Shown: positions 34,044-45,495 of the stretch, in pieces
How the letters are laid out: the number at the start of each line of letters is the position of its first letter
Numbering within the stretch: position 1 is the first letter of the stretch
Origin: Sipunculus nudus
Lineage: Eukaryota; Annelida; Sipuncula; Golfingiida; Sipunculidae
DNA: 64,000 bases
Direction of reading: 5' to 3'
Assembly (NCBI GenBank): GCA_026874595.1
Contig: CM049308.1
Location: 33,848,027 to 33,912,026 of the forward strand
The notes under the pieces: model-generated
The model's input: only the letters and a program-made list of their open reading frames with translations
What the model was told of the DNA's origin: nothing
Databases searched by the model: none
Translations under genes and position numbers: made by a program

Positions 34044-34960
34044 AAAGTGCATGATCTCCATTAATTTTTGTCTTGTCCATCCATCTCTTTGCTTTGGGTG
34101 AAAATCACTCCTCCATGAAGTAATTTTAGCACAGCTGACTATAAGTTATCTGAGCTATAGTCGTGGTCCATTGTCCGTCGTCCGTCCGGATGTCCGTCCG
34201 TAAGACTGGCACGTTTCGACACCATTGGACCTACGAAGCTGAAATTTGGCGTACGGTTAGATGTCCCTAAAATCTCTTACCATGCCGAAAATTGGGTAAA
34301 TAGGACTTCGTCCCCTTGAGATATAAAGAAAAAAACCTCAATTTTTTTATTAGAAATCTATTTTTACACTTCAGGACTGCCTAATATCAAAACCACTCAT
34401 CTGGTTTTCTTCATATTTACAAAAAACATTTCTCTATATAGTTCCTATGTACATGCCAGAAATTAAGTCAGTATTATTTAATTTAAAAAAGTTATGGACC
34501 CAAAAATAATGGACTTTCCTCCCTCCACCCCTATTCTGTTGAAAGGTACTCTAAACCAGATTTATTAGCTACAAATTTTGATGCAATTTAGGAATGTGAA
34601 TCAACTGAAATATTCACGCATATATGTTATACTGTAAATGTATAGTAACATTTTTAAACCTGGAAAACAAAATTGATGTAATGAGACAAAAGAAATTAAT
34701 GCAGTTATTGTTATTTTTTTCCTGGCTCAGTGGAATGGGAATTAAGTGATTTATTTTGTTTCTCCTCATTTCTGCCTATTTTGAATATTTAATAATTATG
34801 AATTAACTTTTTTTTCCTGTAAGCACTGTTGATAAATTTCTTATCCTGTATGTATTATGCAAGGGGTTGTAACACCCACCATCCCCTTCCCCCACCCCAC
34901 TGGGTCCTTACTCCTTGGCACTGTGCACAATAGTTCTATTGCAAAAGCATAAAATTAAAC
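34026..34960 (+). mobile_element. Family D Helentron-like element, plus-strand partial copy, with a minus-oriented end just before it
   Basis: AGTCAGCTGAGCTAAAA at 34027-34043 is a family D/B left terminus in minus orientation. About 90 bp later the plus-strand left end begins (TTTTAGCACAGCTGACTATAAG, then TATCTGAGCTATAGTCG), a stem-loop followed by GTCCGTCGTCCGTCCGGATG. Downstream, GGACCTACGAAGCTGAAATT, ACATGCCAGAAATTAAGTC and GTGGAATGGGAATTAA match the reverse complement of 55990-57516. The 3' palindrome is absent, and a C-run (about 34988-35011) lies near the end of homology. Confidence 0.75.
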
Positions 34961-35011
34961 AATTAAAGAAAATATATACAGAGAAACAGAGGCGCCCCCC
35001 CCCCCCCCCCA

Positions 35012-35640
35012 TCAAGTCCTCCTACCTGTGGAGTGGGGAGGTTATGGCATCTGCCCAGCTAACACATAACATTTCCGCAACTTTCAGGGTAAAGTTGACA
35101 AAGTTATGCCACAACATAACATTGTCACAAGGTTGTGGCAACATAAACAGGCTGCAAAAGGGAAACGGCGGATGGTGTATAGACGATTTGTGAAAACCGT
35201 TTTATATTTTACCTTACAAAAACATTTTTCAAATGTCATATGGAAATATAAATATCACGTGAAAGTTTTCTTTAATTTCAGTATATCGTCATATTTTTCC
35301 TTTTCAAATATTATATAATGTTATTTAATGTAATAATTTGCCCTTCTTCTAGTTTCACTAAAATGTTTTCACAATATCCAGGCAAGGTTTGGTGAGCAAT
35401 GCTTTATGGTTGTCAGATGGTTTTGAAAGACACTTTACTTTTATAGGTGGGGAAAACGTTGTACAAGCTTATTTAAACCTATTTACAGATACGGATTCAA
35501 TCTTGGCCTGTTGGTTTTTCTGTTTACACATACTGAAAGACTGGCTTAAAAGTTTTATTTTTTCAAGCCAACATATTCATTAATTTTTTATCAAAATATC
35601 TAGAATAAAAAAAGATGCAGTACTTTCATTGTTAAAAGCC
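35012..35640. other. No gene seen
   Basis: AT-rich sequence with no supported exon. Open frames at 34915-35318 and 35389-35583 lack motifs. Confidence 0.45.
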
Positions 35641-36560
35641 CAATAGTTCCGCCAAAAATAATTCTAGTAAACTTGAACAAAGGCCACCTAAGAATAATTT
35701 TTGTGCAATGTTACAGAAGATATAATTGAAACAATAATTTTGTAGAAGAACACTATTGCAGTCCTCTGTTTGAAAAATACCAACTTAAGCTTTTCACAAC
35801 TCGACCAAAAATCAACAAACTCAGTATATTCTGATGTGATTGAAAGAACCATGTCCTAGGATAATTCTTTTGAAAAATTGAACAATTCAACTTGACAGTT
35901 TTATCATTAAGCTGAAAGAGGCTAAAATTATGAGTTTTTTTGCCCATAAAAAACAGGTCAATGTAGGTGGCACCACAAAATCTGCAAATCCAAATATGAG
36001 TCGTGTGAACAACATTTGCACCATACCTGGTAAGGCTAGCTTCTGTCATTTCTGAGAGTACTATATAGGTCAGTATGCTTACTTGGCCAAATGACTGTTC
36101 AAATTTGTGTAACTCCACAAAAATTCATCAAATGCAAACCATTTGAACAAACTTGAAAGGGCTTGCCTCTGGGATCATTTATGTGAAATATTGAACAATC
36201 TGGCTGGACCGTTTACAAGAAGAAGACTTTTAAAAGTTTTCCAGCTTTTTCCTTATAAAATCTAAGTAAATGCAGATACGTTATAATACGCTGAATCAAA
36301 CAACATTTGATATATGACAGATTATTGCATAAAATCTGGGAATGGTAGCTCCCGCTGTTTCTGAGAAATTATGGATTAATGTACAGATGACCAATGACCC
36401 CCGTACAAAAAAAGGTCAATGCAGGTGGCGCCACCAATACCTGAATTTCAAAAAATAAAAAAGGTAACTTCTGGATCCGCTTCTGATTTTATTCTTAATT
36501 TTTGCACAGTTTGTCCATAGTTACATGGAACTGCCCCATTGCATTTTCAACATTTTTCCA
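35641..36560 (-). mobile_element. Family C Helentron-like element, degenerate tandem copy
   Basis: CATTTGAACAAACTTGAAAG near 36141 and the following TGGGATCATTTATGTGAAAT, AAGAAGAAGACTTTT and TATAAAATCTAAGTAAATGC match the reverse complement of the insertion at 51897-52355. Related strings at about 35671 and 35860 indicate several diverged units. It contains GGTGGCGCCACC at about 36424-36435 and a degraded form (GGTGGCACCAC) at about 35967. Terminal repeats were not located. Confidence 0.65.
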
Positions 36561-36696
36561 AATATAGAAGGGGGAAACCCATACCAGTAACCCTCCCACT
36601 GTACCTGTTATTTAACTTAATTAAAACATGGTAAATAACTGTAATAACAGAACTAAGATTTTCATAGATTAAAATAAATATTGAAGTACTAATAAA

Positions 36697-36837
36697 ATAT
36701 ATATATATATATATATCATATGAACTAAGTTTTCATAATAATAATCAGCCCCCCCCCCCCCCCCCCGCACTTCTTGATTTTGTGGATGCGCCACTCAGTA
36801 TGCCCCCCCCCCCCTCTCAATCCTGGCTACGCCCCTG
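36697..36837. repeat. AT microsatellite, two C-runs and a hAT-like terminus (minus)
   Basis: (AT)n at about 36697-36717 and C-runs at about 36750-36767 and 36803-36814 are followed by TCCTGGCTACGCCCCTG (36821-36837). The reverse complement, CAGGGGCGTAGCCAGGA, is a common hAT terminal sequence in animals. The partner end was not found. Confidence 0.5.
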
Positions 36838-37889
36838 GCTATATAGTCTATATAAAGCTTTCTCAGTTTCACTACTATAAAAATCATACTTGCAAACCTG
36901 GAGCTCACTTCGTCGTTAACTTCTAGAAATTTTAGCTTACAACAATAATTGATCGCATTCAATTAATTCCTATTTGCTAGACTGTGTGTGAAATCTGGTA
37001 ATTTCGCTGTAAAAAGTGCCGCTATCAAATCAAATGGAACGCCGGCGTCTAAGGTCCTCACTGACCCATCGCCCTCTTGCAATGTTGCATCCGTTACACG
37101 AATGACTGTGCTAAATTTTCATGCTCCATATCCCATATTGAGTTGTTAAATCTTGACTATCACAACTTCAGACATGTTATCTAACATTCAGAGAAGTAAA
37201 ATATAATAACCTGCAAGCACGTACGCTTCTTCCTTCTACTGTCACCTTGTCCCTGTCAGTGTCACCCTGCGTTGCTTGCTTCGAAGCCCTCGTTCAACAG
37301 CACATTGAGTTAAAACGCGCAAAAACACATCACGTGATAACACGGCCGGGCAGACTCGGGTATATCCGGAAATCTACGTACGTGGGGGCGGCGGTATTGC
37401 CCTCTCGCGGCATTGAAAGAAAATATTATGTTTAAATTTCCAAAAGGATGGTTGTCAAAATGAAATAGATTTCACACAGAAAGGTGGAGCTTACCACCCT
37501 TTGGGCGTGAGCGATTGGGTGTTTCCATCTGGAAGCTCTGGGTTTTTAGGAACACCCTTATGTAAAACCTTTACTTCTAACAGTGTACAAAGAGAACATT
37601 TGCATATCATACACGTTCTTTATCAAATAAATGGACCAACTGGTCATGACTCTCAACCGACAGTCATCGAAGCTACAAAAAAATCAGAATAGAACTAAAC
37701 ACACTCTTAGGAGCAAACAAAGAACTAGAGCCAACAAACATTTTTATATGAAGTTATTAGAAAAATACATACACATTATCACAAACCACTGTAATATATA
37801 AGATCTTTATAAAATAAGGCAACCCATTGGTCATGGCTCTCAAAGGTCAACAAAGATTTATTAGATTTTCAATATATGTAGGTTTTAAT
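36838..37889. other. No gene supported; comparatively GC-rich patch
   Basis: 37040-37420 is richer in CpG than its surroundings, with CACGTG near 37332 and GGGGGCGGCGG near 37384. It could be a promoter-like segment, but no transcript unit can be tied to it. GGACCAACTGGTCATGACTC near 37633 and ACCCATTGGTCATGGCTC near 37824 resemble family D/F 3' ends. Confidence 0.3.
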
Positions 37890-38400
37890 TCTCATCTTCA
37901 AGCAAGGCAAAATTGGAATCCACAAAGTACGTATCATCATGAATGGCATATCTCACGCTGGTTGCATCAATGACCGTGGGCCTCAATTGGTTTAGCTCAA
38001 AGTGTCCTTATATCCAGTAGGCAGTGGCTGGGCCATTTCTAGCGCTGTTTGGACAAGTTCTTTGTATGGATTTGGCAGCTCTGGATACTCTTGGGAAAGG
38101 CAAGTGTCCTGATTCCCATCATGATCGGTCATAGGTGGGGTTGATGAGCCCTCCTCATCCACATGAGAGGTTCCTGGACGAGGTTCCTCTTGTCGTGGAG
38201 TTGCCTGAATTGGAGTAGCATCAGGAAGCGAGCATACAACTTGTCTTAGTGTTGTCTCACCACCTGAGAGTTGTTTTCCGTGGACTTAGTAACTGTAAGT
38301 CTATTGGTCATTGCCAATCCAGACGCTCGGGATAGGATGTGCGATGCTAGCGCCAGTCTTCCAAGCATTCCTTTCATTTGGATAAATATCCATGCCTAGA
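37890..38400 (-). pseudogene. Unrecognised Pro/acidic-rich protein fragment with frameshifts
   Basis: On the minus strand one frame reads QMKGMLGRLALASHILSRAS, GLAMTNRLTVTKSTENNSQV. After a shift it reads GGETTLRQVVCSLPDATPIQ, ATPRQEEPRPGTSHVDEEGS, DTCLSQEYPELPNPYKELVQ and TALEMAQPLPTGYKDTLS. After another shift it reads LRPTVIDATSVRYAIHDDTY and FVDSNFALLEDEN, then a stop. Three frames joined end to end with protein-like content indicate a decayed gene. No family is recognised. Confidence 0.5.
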
Positions 38401-38903
38401 AATAAAAGATGCATGTGTGGTCATGATCGCAGCACAACACCAGTAATGTACACCCGTAACTACATAACATATCGGACATATGAATGGAATATAATAAGGC
38501 AAAAATACGTAATGAAACAGAGGTGGTCCAGTTAATGGTTAAATATAAACAAGGGAGCTACGGGTCATGTTATTTAGCTTAATTTTGAAAAAAAAAATCT
38601 GGAATATGCAATATATATTATTTCATTTAGTTTGATATACCCGGTATGACAGTTGGAAAACTAACGAAAAATGACCCTGTTGAGATGACACCCTGTATAT
38701 TAAATGATTATAACCATCAGCCAAAGAAAAAAAAAGACTAATGTACTAATTACAGTGTGAATAGCTATGAAAGCAATAGAGCATTAAAACGTGTAACAAA
38801 CCTTACCTTGTGTGATATGAATAAATATGTGGACTCATGTGAGGGAATAAGGGAAAACACAAACATCACTGCTGCAATTCTGGCATGGGTGCACACAACA
38901 CAA
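38401..38903. other. No gene seen
   Basis: AT-rich sequence with no supported feature. A 61-residue open frame at 38757-38942 runs into the repeat terminus below. Confidence 0.45.
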
Positions 38904-38945
38904 CAGGAGACCCATGGGTCACGGTGCTCAGCTGAAGTTTGAAAT
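38904..38945 (-). repeat. Isolated 3' terminus of a family D/B-type element
   Basis: GACCCATGGGTC palindrome followed by ACGGTGCTCAGCTGAAG, the same closing structure (minus orientation) as at 55549 and 60883. No matching left end was identified to the right. Confidence 0.55.
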
Positions 38946-39788
38946 TTTTACGAATGCAAAATATGCAAATTATTCTATTGTAATGTTTTTCATTTATATA
39001 ATAATATGAGAAGCTAAGAGGAAAGGGGTCCTCCTACTTGGTTATAGTAAAGTTCTAAATATATGATTGCAAACTAATACTCTGACAAGACTGTCATGAA
39101 GGAAAACAGTCAAAGTTTTGAGATACTGTGATGTATATGAAATTTACAGATGGACAGGCAAGTTGACAGAATGGACTAATACCTTTATTTCACTTTCAAG
39201 GGAATAATGCATTTAAGTTTATATATAAGTATATTTTTTTAGCATTTCCTTTTTTTTTCATTAAGTCATCTGAATTTTTTTTATTAACAATTTTTAATTT
39301 TTTTTTTAAATTAAAAAACTGATAATATGTTTAAATATTAGAATTGTTGCAAAAGTTGCAATCATTATGTATCCAGGGTAACATCTGTAGCTGTTCATAG
39401 TTCCTTTAACTGGCGCGCGCGGCTATCATTGAATTTAAATTATCTGAAAACGATGTGGCAGTGCAAGCTGTAAGGTTCGATTAAATTCTTTCAGTACTTT
39501 TGCATCTGCTTGTTGAACTGTCATTTTTCCCCTCCCCGTGGTAAGACAAAAAGTGACATTCTGTTGAGTTGTGTAACGATTGACTTGTGTGTATTCATAC
39601 AGCAGTGAATCTTGTCACTCCGTCAGTCATGACAGCTGAAAATGCGGAAGCAGTTCTCGACCCAAGGGTTACCATCACACATTTTATATATTATTTTGTT
39701 TCTTCAGTTTTTTAGCGAATAAAACACAGTATAAGCCGCTGATGTCATATACTACTATCATACACAATAATATTGTGACCGGAGTTTT
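38946..39788. other. No gene seen
   Basis: AT-rich with T-runs at 39230-39310. No exon is supported. Confidence 0.45.
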
Positions 39789-39880
39789 TGAAAGAGCGTT
39801 CTGTTATGATTGTATCATGACTTGCTGGCCCCTATGAAAGAGCGTTCTGTTATGATTGTATCATGACTTGCTGGCCCGTA
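39789..39880 (+). repeat. Perfect or near-perfect 46-bp tandem duplication
   Basis: TGAAAGAGCGTTCTGTTATG starts at 39789 and again at 39835. The two 46-bp units differ by at most a base or two at their ends. Confidence 0.9.
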
Positions 39881-39974
39881 TTAGTTTATTTCAGCTTCAG
39901 ATTCTATTGGCAGTTTTTTTTAATAATAAATATTCAAATAGTTATATGTTGCTGAACCACACGTTTTGAATGAT

Positions 39975-40720
39975 TTAAGTTCAACTTCATTTAGCTCTTC
40001 AAAATAAAACAGTGAATTGGTCCATAGTGGTCCTAAACCCAATACATTCCGTGGTAAGTGCAACAAATTCAGCCATAATTTTAGCCGCAAGTATAAATAA
40101 ATATGGAGAAAAGGGATCTCCTTGTCAAACCTGTCTCTGGAAATTAATTAAAACCGAAGTGTTTCCATAATTTGTAGTGTAACTCTGACTTTTATTATAA
40201 AGTATGTGTATCCATTCAATAAATGATTGAGGAAATAGATTTTTTCAGTACTAAAATGTTTTACATTCTAAGGAATCGAACGCTTTCTCAAAGTCGATAC
40301 TTAAGATCAGCCCAGGAATTTTATTTTACCTTTTTTTCGCTAAAATTTTATATATCTGAAATTATTCTAATATTTTCCCGAATATACCTCCCCTCAATAT
40401 ATTTTGTTTGATGTTCCTTAATTTTTTTCCCACTTTTAAACCTTATTTTTATTTATTTTAACGGTAAAGTTTTTGATAGAATTGTATAATCTACATTCAA
40501 AAGTGAAATGACCTGGAATTAAAAAAAAATAAAGTTCTATTTCCTTTAAAATGATAACTGCTTGTTTTTGTGAGCTAGAGAATTCCCTGAGTTTATCATA
40601 AAACTGTCGTAGAGAGACCAAATGTTTAATATTTCAACTGTTAACCCATCTTTACCAAGACTTTTGTTGGCTAGAAAAGTTTTAAAGCATTGGAGCTTTC
40701 TTCTTATGTAATTTTCCTCA
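39975..40720 (-). mobile_element. L1/Tx1-type LINE reverse transcriptase fragment
   Basis: On the minus strand, from high to low coordinate, the sequence reads KSLGKDGLTVEIL (near 40670), SSSQKQAVIILKEIELYFF, ISLLNVDYTILSKTL-like codons (near 40500), YIEGRYIRENIRIISDI, GLILSIDFEKAFDSLE (near 40270-40320; catalytic Asp in SIDFEKAFD), FIEWIHILYNKSQSYTTNYG and QGDPFSPYLFILAAKIMAE (near 40080-40120). This is the motif order of L1/Tx1-clade RT, different from the LINE at 1-2643. Several frameshifts and stops are present, and the sequence ends before the YADD motif. Confidence 0.85.
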
Positions 40721-41190
40721 CTAAATTTTCTGAATCAAGATCACTCAATGTATCTAGTTTAAACGGTGCCCTGTAGTAATCACCGTGTCCTTCCGTCAGT
40801 AACACTTTCTTTCGCGTGCGATAATTCAACAACAACTTCCTGCAGCTTTCCCAATTTCACAGGGATGATTGGTACCTATAAGAACTTCAGACCTGCGAAT
40901 TACAAACCTGTCGGAATTACAATATCGCCGCCACAGCCCAATCGTATATTATCATAACTCAACAACTATATACTGCATCTTCCTCAAATTCAGAGGGATA
41001 ATTGTATATTAACAAGGCCAAAATAATCAATTTTTTTCAGATGCTTTATATAACTTGAGTTTAGACCCCTCCAGTACCTCCTTTTTCATCTAAATCAGCA
41101 CTGAGTTTTATATTACGATAACCTTCTAGTATTATTTCATACTTGTAATCCATGTATCATGTTAACTAAAGAGATGTTTGTAAAATGTAA
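40721..41190. other. No gene supported
   Basis: Possibly more decayed LINE upstream sequence. I cannot support a reading. Confidence 0.35.
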
Positions 41191-42005
41191 TTTGTTCTGC
41201 TATCTTGTTTTTGAGCATAAATGGTTAATAAATTTAATATTAGGCATTTTACTTTTCAAGAACCAAATGATTAAAAAAAATGTACAAAAAAATAATTTAG
41301 CACATGCACTTGTATGCAACGTTTGCACGTACGTTCGAGCAGTTGATCATCCTCCGAGGTTCTGACAAGGTAGGTGAGAATAAACCCTATGTAGATTGGT
41401 GAGAGAAAAAAACATTGTATAAGCATAACTCATTCTTGAAATCGCAATATATTCTGAAAACAATTGTAACAATTGTATGAAATTTCTAGTAAAGTGAGCT
41501 GTCAATATTTATCTTGCTATCTTATTTGGAGCATAAATGTTAAATAATTAAATATATGGTTGATGAATTAAATATTCAGCCACTTTACTCCTCAAGAATC
41601 AAATGATAGAAATTAATATACTAGAAAAAAAATACATTAACTTTGTAGATGCATTTGTATGCGACCTGTGGACATACGATCGAGCAGTTGATTGTCCTCT
41701 GAGGTTCCAAAAGGTTTCTATAATTAGTCCTTCATTGCACACCATTTCGATGCTCTTTTCTCCTAGTGCATCGTCTTTCAAAACCAGCAGACTATAGGTG
41801 TCCCTCTTTTTTCAGTCAATTTTTTTTAATTGTAGCTGTGATCGGCTCATGATCCAGGAGGTGAAAGGGACATGTAAAATTAGTTGTAGGTAGATGAGAA
41901 AAAAACTATACATTGGTGAGACAAAAAAAATTGGATTAGCATAACTATTACTTAAATTCTCAATATATTCTAAAAACAATTATAACAATGGTATGACATT
42001 CCTCC
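41191..42005 (+). repeat. Diverged direct duplication, about 320-bp first spacing
   Basis: GCTATCTTGTTTTTGAGCAT (41199) and GCTATCTTATTTGGAGCATA (41517) start parallel stretches that share CACTTGTATGC / CATTTGTATGC, CGAGCAGTTGAT and CCTC.GAGGTTC. The following AATATATTCTGAAAACAATT segment (41450) recurs at 41962. Confidence 0.65.
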
Positions 42006-42032
42006 GTCCCTTTTTTCCATGATGATGGAACA

Positions 42033-42461
42033 ATGAGGAAATCAGCCTTGGCGAAAAAGCTGGAGGCTTCGTGTGCAGAGGTACATAACTTGCCAGCAGG
42101 ACCTAGCACAGCCTACATCATCGATGGTATGGCCCTGCTTCAAAGTATGAATGAAAGCAAGTTTGTAACATTTGAAGATTTGGGTGTCATGGTTTTGCAG
42201 TGTATACAACGACTCTTGGATGGCAATATAGGTGTTGAGGTAGTTGCACTTGCGAAGAAGCAGAAGCTCTGGATTATCCGCTTTCAAGGACAATCGTATC
42301 TGGAACATGGACGAATCGTGTCAAACCGTGTAAAGGTGTCATAGCATTAGAAGAAAAATTAAGTTACCTGAATCAGTTTTTTCTTACCACGTGCAAGCTT
42401 AGGAATAACTTTGACAAGAAGGGCATAGCATCAAGATTTGGGATATCTTCACAGTTAACAG
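42033..42461 (+). pseudogene. Transposon-type coding remnant: PIN-like N-terminal block and HTH block
   Basis: Frame 3 (42033-42344) reads MRKSALAKKLEASCAEVHNL, then AYIIDGMALLQSMNESKFVT and FEDLGVMVLQCIQRLLDG. This resembles the start of a multi-copy orphan family whose N-terminus looks PIN-like. From about 42291 a different frame reads SGTWTNRVKPCKGVIALEEK, LSYLNQFFLTTCKLRNNFDK and KGIASRFGISSQLTG, then a donor-like ACAG|GTAACA. KLRNNFDKKGIASRFGISS matches the helix-turn-helix found before the DDE domain in ISL2EU/Harbinger-type transposases (there typically RLxLxxxDLAxRFGIS). The two blocks may be two overlapping relics rather than one protein. No catalytic domain follows. Confidence 0.45.
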
Positions 42462-43316
42462 GTAACATATTTAAAACTTTGGTAAATAACATGTTTTAAA
42501 GTTTGGGGAGGTACCAATCTGGCCCCCTAGACAGGTTATTGCAAGTCAGATGCCTTAGGTGTTCAGCAAATGTTTTTGAAGTTCTGGATTGTACAGAGTT
42601 GAAAATTCCAAACTCTTCATCATTGGTTTCATAGTCAAAAAAACTCATTCTGATTAAGAATTAACAAATACGCTTAAAAGCAACTTGTTTCTGTTGATCC
42701 AAGAGGTTCAGTTAGGTTTGCATCAATGTTGTTTTCTGGTTCTATATCCGATAGAGAGTTTGAGTAAAATCTGGGTTGAAAGATATGGTAAAAAAAAACT
42801 AAGTAGATTAACTTGAAAAATAAATTTCAATATAAATAATATAGCATAATGCTTCAGATTTGCATGTTATGAACAATATTAATTTATATTATGACACTCA
42901 ATGCCCTTGATAAAGCAATTCATCTTTCTGTCAGATTGTTGGTTTCGCGGTCTTTGTGAACGATCATTCACGTGACGTCACGGCTATTCCAAGGCAGGGA
43001 ATAGCCTCACGGCAACCATGTGGGGGGTCTTGTGATGCGCCGGACGTATGCCGGCTAACCCACTACGCTGTAGAAAATAGTTCTTAAGTATACCGCTGGT
43101 CAGTTAGAGATTCGTGCATTTAATTGGTTATTTTAACTTGTTTTATAAACATAAGCATACACTTTAAAGATCAGAGTATTATTATTTCAGTTGTTGACAA
43201 GTCTTGATGAAACGAAAATATAAACATAAGCACGTGTAGGAGTAAAGCGATATTGGGAGGAGTTGTCAGTTGACAACACGGTCCGTCCATGGTAATATGC
43301 GAGGGAGATTGACAAA
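42462..43316. other. No gene seen; short hairpin and CRE-like site
   Basis: Around 42970-43010 there is TGACGTCA (a CRE-type palindrome) and a hairpin, GGCTATTCC-AAGGCAGG-GAATAGCC, then GC-rich sequence up to 43075. This could be the remains of a promoter ahead of the RecQ-like first exon at 43317, but that is inference. Confidence 0.35.
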
Positions 43317-43447
43317 ATGACAAGTTGCGATTTTGAAAAACGCCTGACTTAAGCAACGCAGGAATTTTGCAAGGCCATGAAGAGAAGCAGATTGAAAGCA
43401 CTGAAGGCCATTCATCAGAAGGACATTATTTGCGTGCTGCCTACCGG
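43317..43447 (+). pseudogene. RecQ-like exon 1: Q-region to first half of Walker A
   Basis: The exon reads MTSCDFEKRLT, an in-frame TAA, ATQEFCKAMKRSRLKALKAI and HQKDIICVLPTG, then splits the last glycine codon (GG|A) at the donor GTGGGT. LKALKAI..KDIICVLPTG is the usual approach to the RecQ nucleotide-binding loop. Confidence 0.75.
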
Positions 43448-43539
43448 GTGGGTTTGTATACATTACTTTATCATCAGTATTATTAGAATATTTAAAAGTT
43501 ATATTAATTATGTATAAATATTTAAAGTAGATGCAATAT

Positions 43540-43640
43540 AATTACCATATATTATTAAGGCATATATATATTTATATATATATTATATATATATTAATTT
43601 ATCATATATATATATATTATATATATATATATATATATCA
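43540..43640. repeat. AT-rich microsatellite in RecQ-like intron 1
   Basis: Interrupted TATATATA runs over about 100 bp. Confidence 0.9.
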
Positions 43641-44601
43641 TTCATAAAAGGTCTAGGTAATTCTTAAGTGTAATTGTAATTACTTGTAATTATTTCTTCT
43701 GTAATAAAATGTAATTGGTAATTAAAAATAATACTTACTTGTTATTAAATGATTACAAACCAAAAAGTATAATGTAATGTCAATACTTTCCAATTACTTT
43801 AATGATTTTTTTTATGAATCCTGGCTTTTATTATTTGGAAACAACATTTAGTAAATATTATCTTAAACAGTTGACCCAATATTATCTTAAACAGTTGACC
43901 CAAGCTAAGTACAAAGTCATATACTTAATAGGAACCCTTTTTTTTATTCTTTCATCTATGTAAGCAATTGACCTTTTTGGTTTGAAAAGTAAATTTAAAA
44001 TATTTTTGGTATGAGGTATTGGGTTCACATCATTAAAATATATAATTAAATTATTGTATGTATGTCACCATATTTATTTTGTAGTTTACCTTTATGCTTT
44101 TTTAAATTATCTTTTCAGGTACATTTTGGCAATACAACCTTTACTGTACACATTGTAATTTTTATATATGAAAAAAGTAAATAAAAAGTAGTTTAAAAGG
44201 ATATTATAATTTAATCATTTCGAGAAAATAAAGTAATTTGTATGTGTAATGATCACTTTTCTTTGTAATTGACATAAACTGTGCATACATTTATCATATA
44301 TATAGATACTCCTATATACATACAGTCATAGGCTAGGTGTAGAAAAGAACCAACAGTGATATATGCTCCCAAGTGAAGTTATTTACTGCCAGCTCTGAGA
44401 AAATCAACAGTTTCTCCTGTCACTGTCAGGTAAAGGCAATTGCTTGATTTTTAGATAAATAAGCTAATTAAGGGTTGGGGCAGCATCGTGTCATTTAATT
44501 CTTTTTTAAATCTTAGCACATTTGCACACCAGAAGTTTGATACATAAGTATTCTTAATTTTTAATCTTTTTGTATTGAAGTACCCTTGATTTTTTTTTCA
44601 G

Positions 44602-44751
44602 ATATGGAAAAGCCTAATATTCCAGATGGTCCCATTTTTGCTTGAGAAAGTTGTGGTAGTGGTCAGCCCATTGACTGGTCTGATAGAGGACCAGCTGCTC
44701 TTAAGTCTTATAGCCAGCGTGGAATTAGTGCTTGTGGGGAATACATGGCAG
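44602..44751 (+). pseudogene. RecQ-like exon 2: Walker A remainder and motif Ia
   Basis: Acceptor TTTTTTTTCAG, donor GTACTT. The exon opens A|TAT GGA AAA (YGK), completing the loop TG-YGK in phase. It then loses one base in the A-run; the next frame reads SLIFQMVPFLLEKVVVVVSP then LTGLIEDQLLLSLIASVELV. SPLTGLIEDQ is motif Ia. The shift sits exactly at the catalytic lysine/serine. Confidence 0.8.
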
Positions 44752-45221
44752 GTACTTTTTGTTACTCATTTGAAGGTAAATGGCTTATTATCAGTGCTTA
44801 GCCAATGTTCATTTTCTGGAAATTTATGCAGCTCATAAAAATTATTCAACTCTGTTTAAAAAAAATTAAAAAAAAGCTTAATGAATTACTAAAAAAATTA
44901 CTACCTTTCGGATGTAAAAAAAATTACCAGTTTTCATGTATCACAGGAATTTAGTCACATCTGCTTAGTTTACCTGATTTAAAGCTGTGTTGTAACCTTA
45001 TAAATGGAACAAAAGTAATGTACAGCTGCCTCTCAGATTTATTTTTTAATTACAACAAACAGGAATTCAAATTTGGTATATATAATATATACAACTAAGG
45101 TTTAAGTGTAAAAATTCAATCAGTCTAATTATTTCATAAGTCATTTGTGACCAAACGTTTTGCCATAGAAGGTAAGTTTTAACTGTTGGCCATATAAGCT
45201 TCCTGTTCTTTTACCATATTA

Positions 45222-45400
45222 GACTTGTGTTGCAGCACAGGAGAAATGAGAAGACAAGGAGAGGTCTAGTGAGGATGAGTCCTCAAATGCATGTACAGTG
45301 GAGTCAAGTCAAGTGAGGATGAGGATGCACTCAGCCAGTTTTCTCTCACCAACACCTCTTTGGCTGACATCCAAAAAAATCAAATAATTTATATCACCCT
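45222..45400 (+). other. Possible additional RecQ-like exon or intron sequence, unresolved
   Basis: GTGTTGCAG could be an acceptor, and a following frame reads DKERSSEDESSNACTVESSQ. It lies at the right place for the segment between motifs Ia and II, but I cannot match it to the family. Confidence 0.2.
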
Positions 45401-45406
45401 AAAACA

Positions 45407-45495
45407 ACCCACAAACCTGCCATACGAACCATTCTGCAAAGGCTGAAGAAGCTGGGATGTGTGGCTGTTTTTGAAGTACACTGCATTGCTGAATG
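45407..45495 (+). pseudogene. RecQ-like exon: degenerate motif II (DEAH) region
   Basis: The exon reads HKPAIRTILQRLKKLGCVAV, FEVHCIAEW, with the Trp codon split at a donor-like G|GTAAAT. RecQ proteins read VAVDEAHCISEW here, so Asp has become Phe and Ala has become Val. That loses the Walker B acidic residue. The exon start is approximate. Confidence 0.65.

Noticed and set aside
37040-37435. CpG island promoter with a first exon at 37247
   Set aside because: Only mildly CpG-rich, the 62-residue frame has no recognisable content, and there is no donor in a convincing position.
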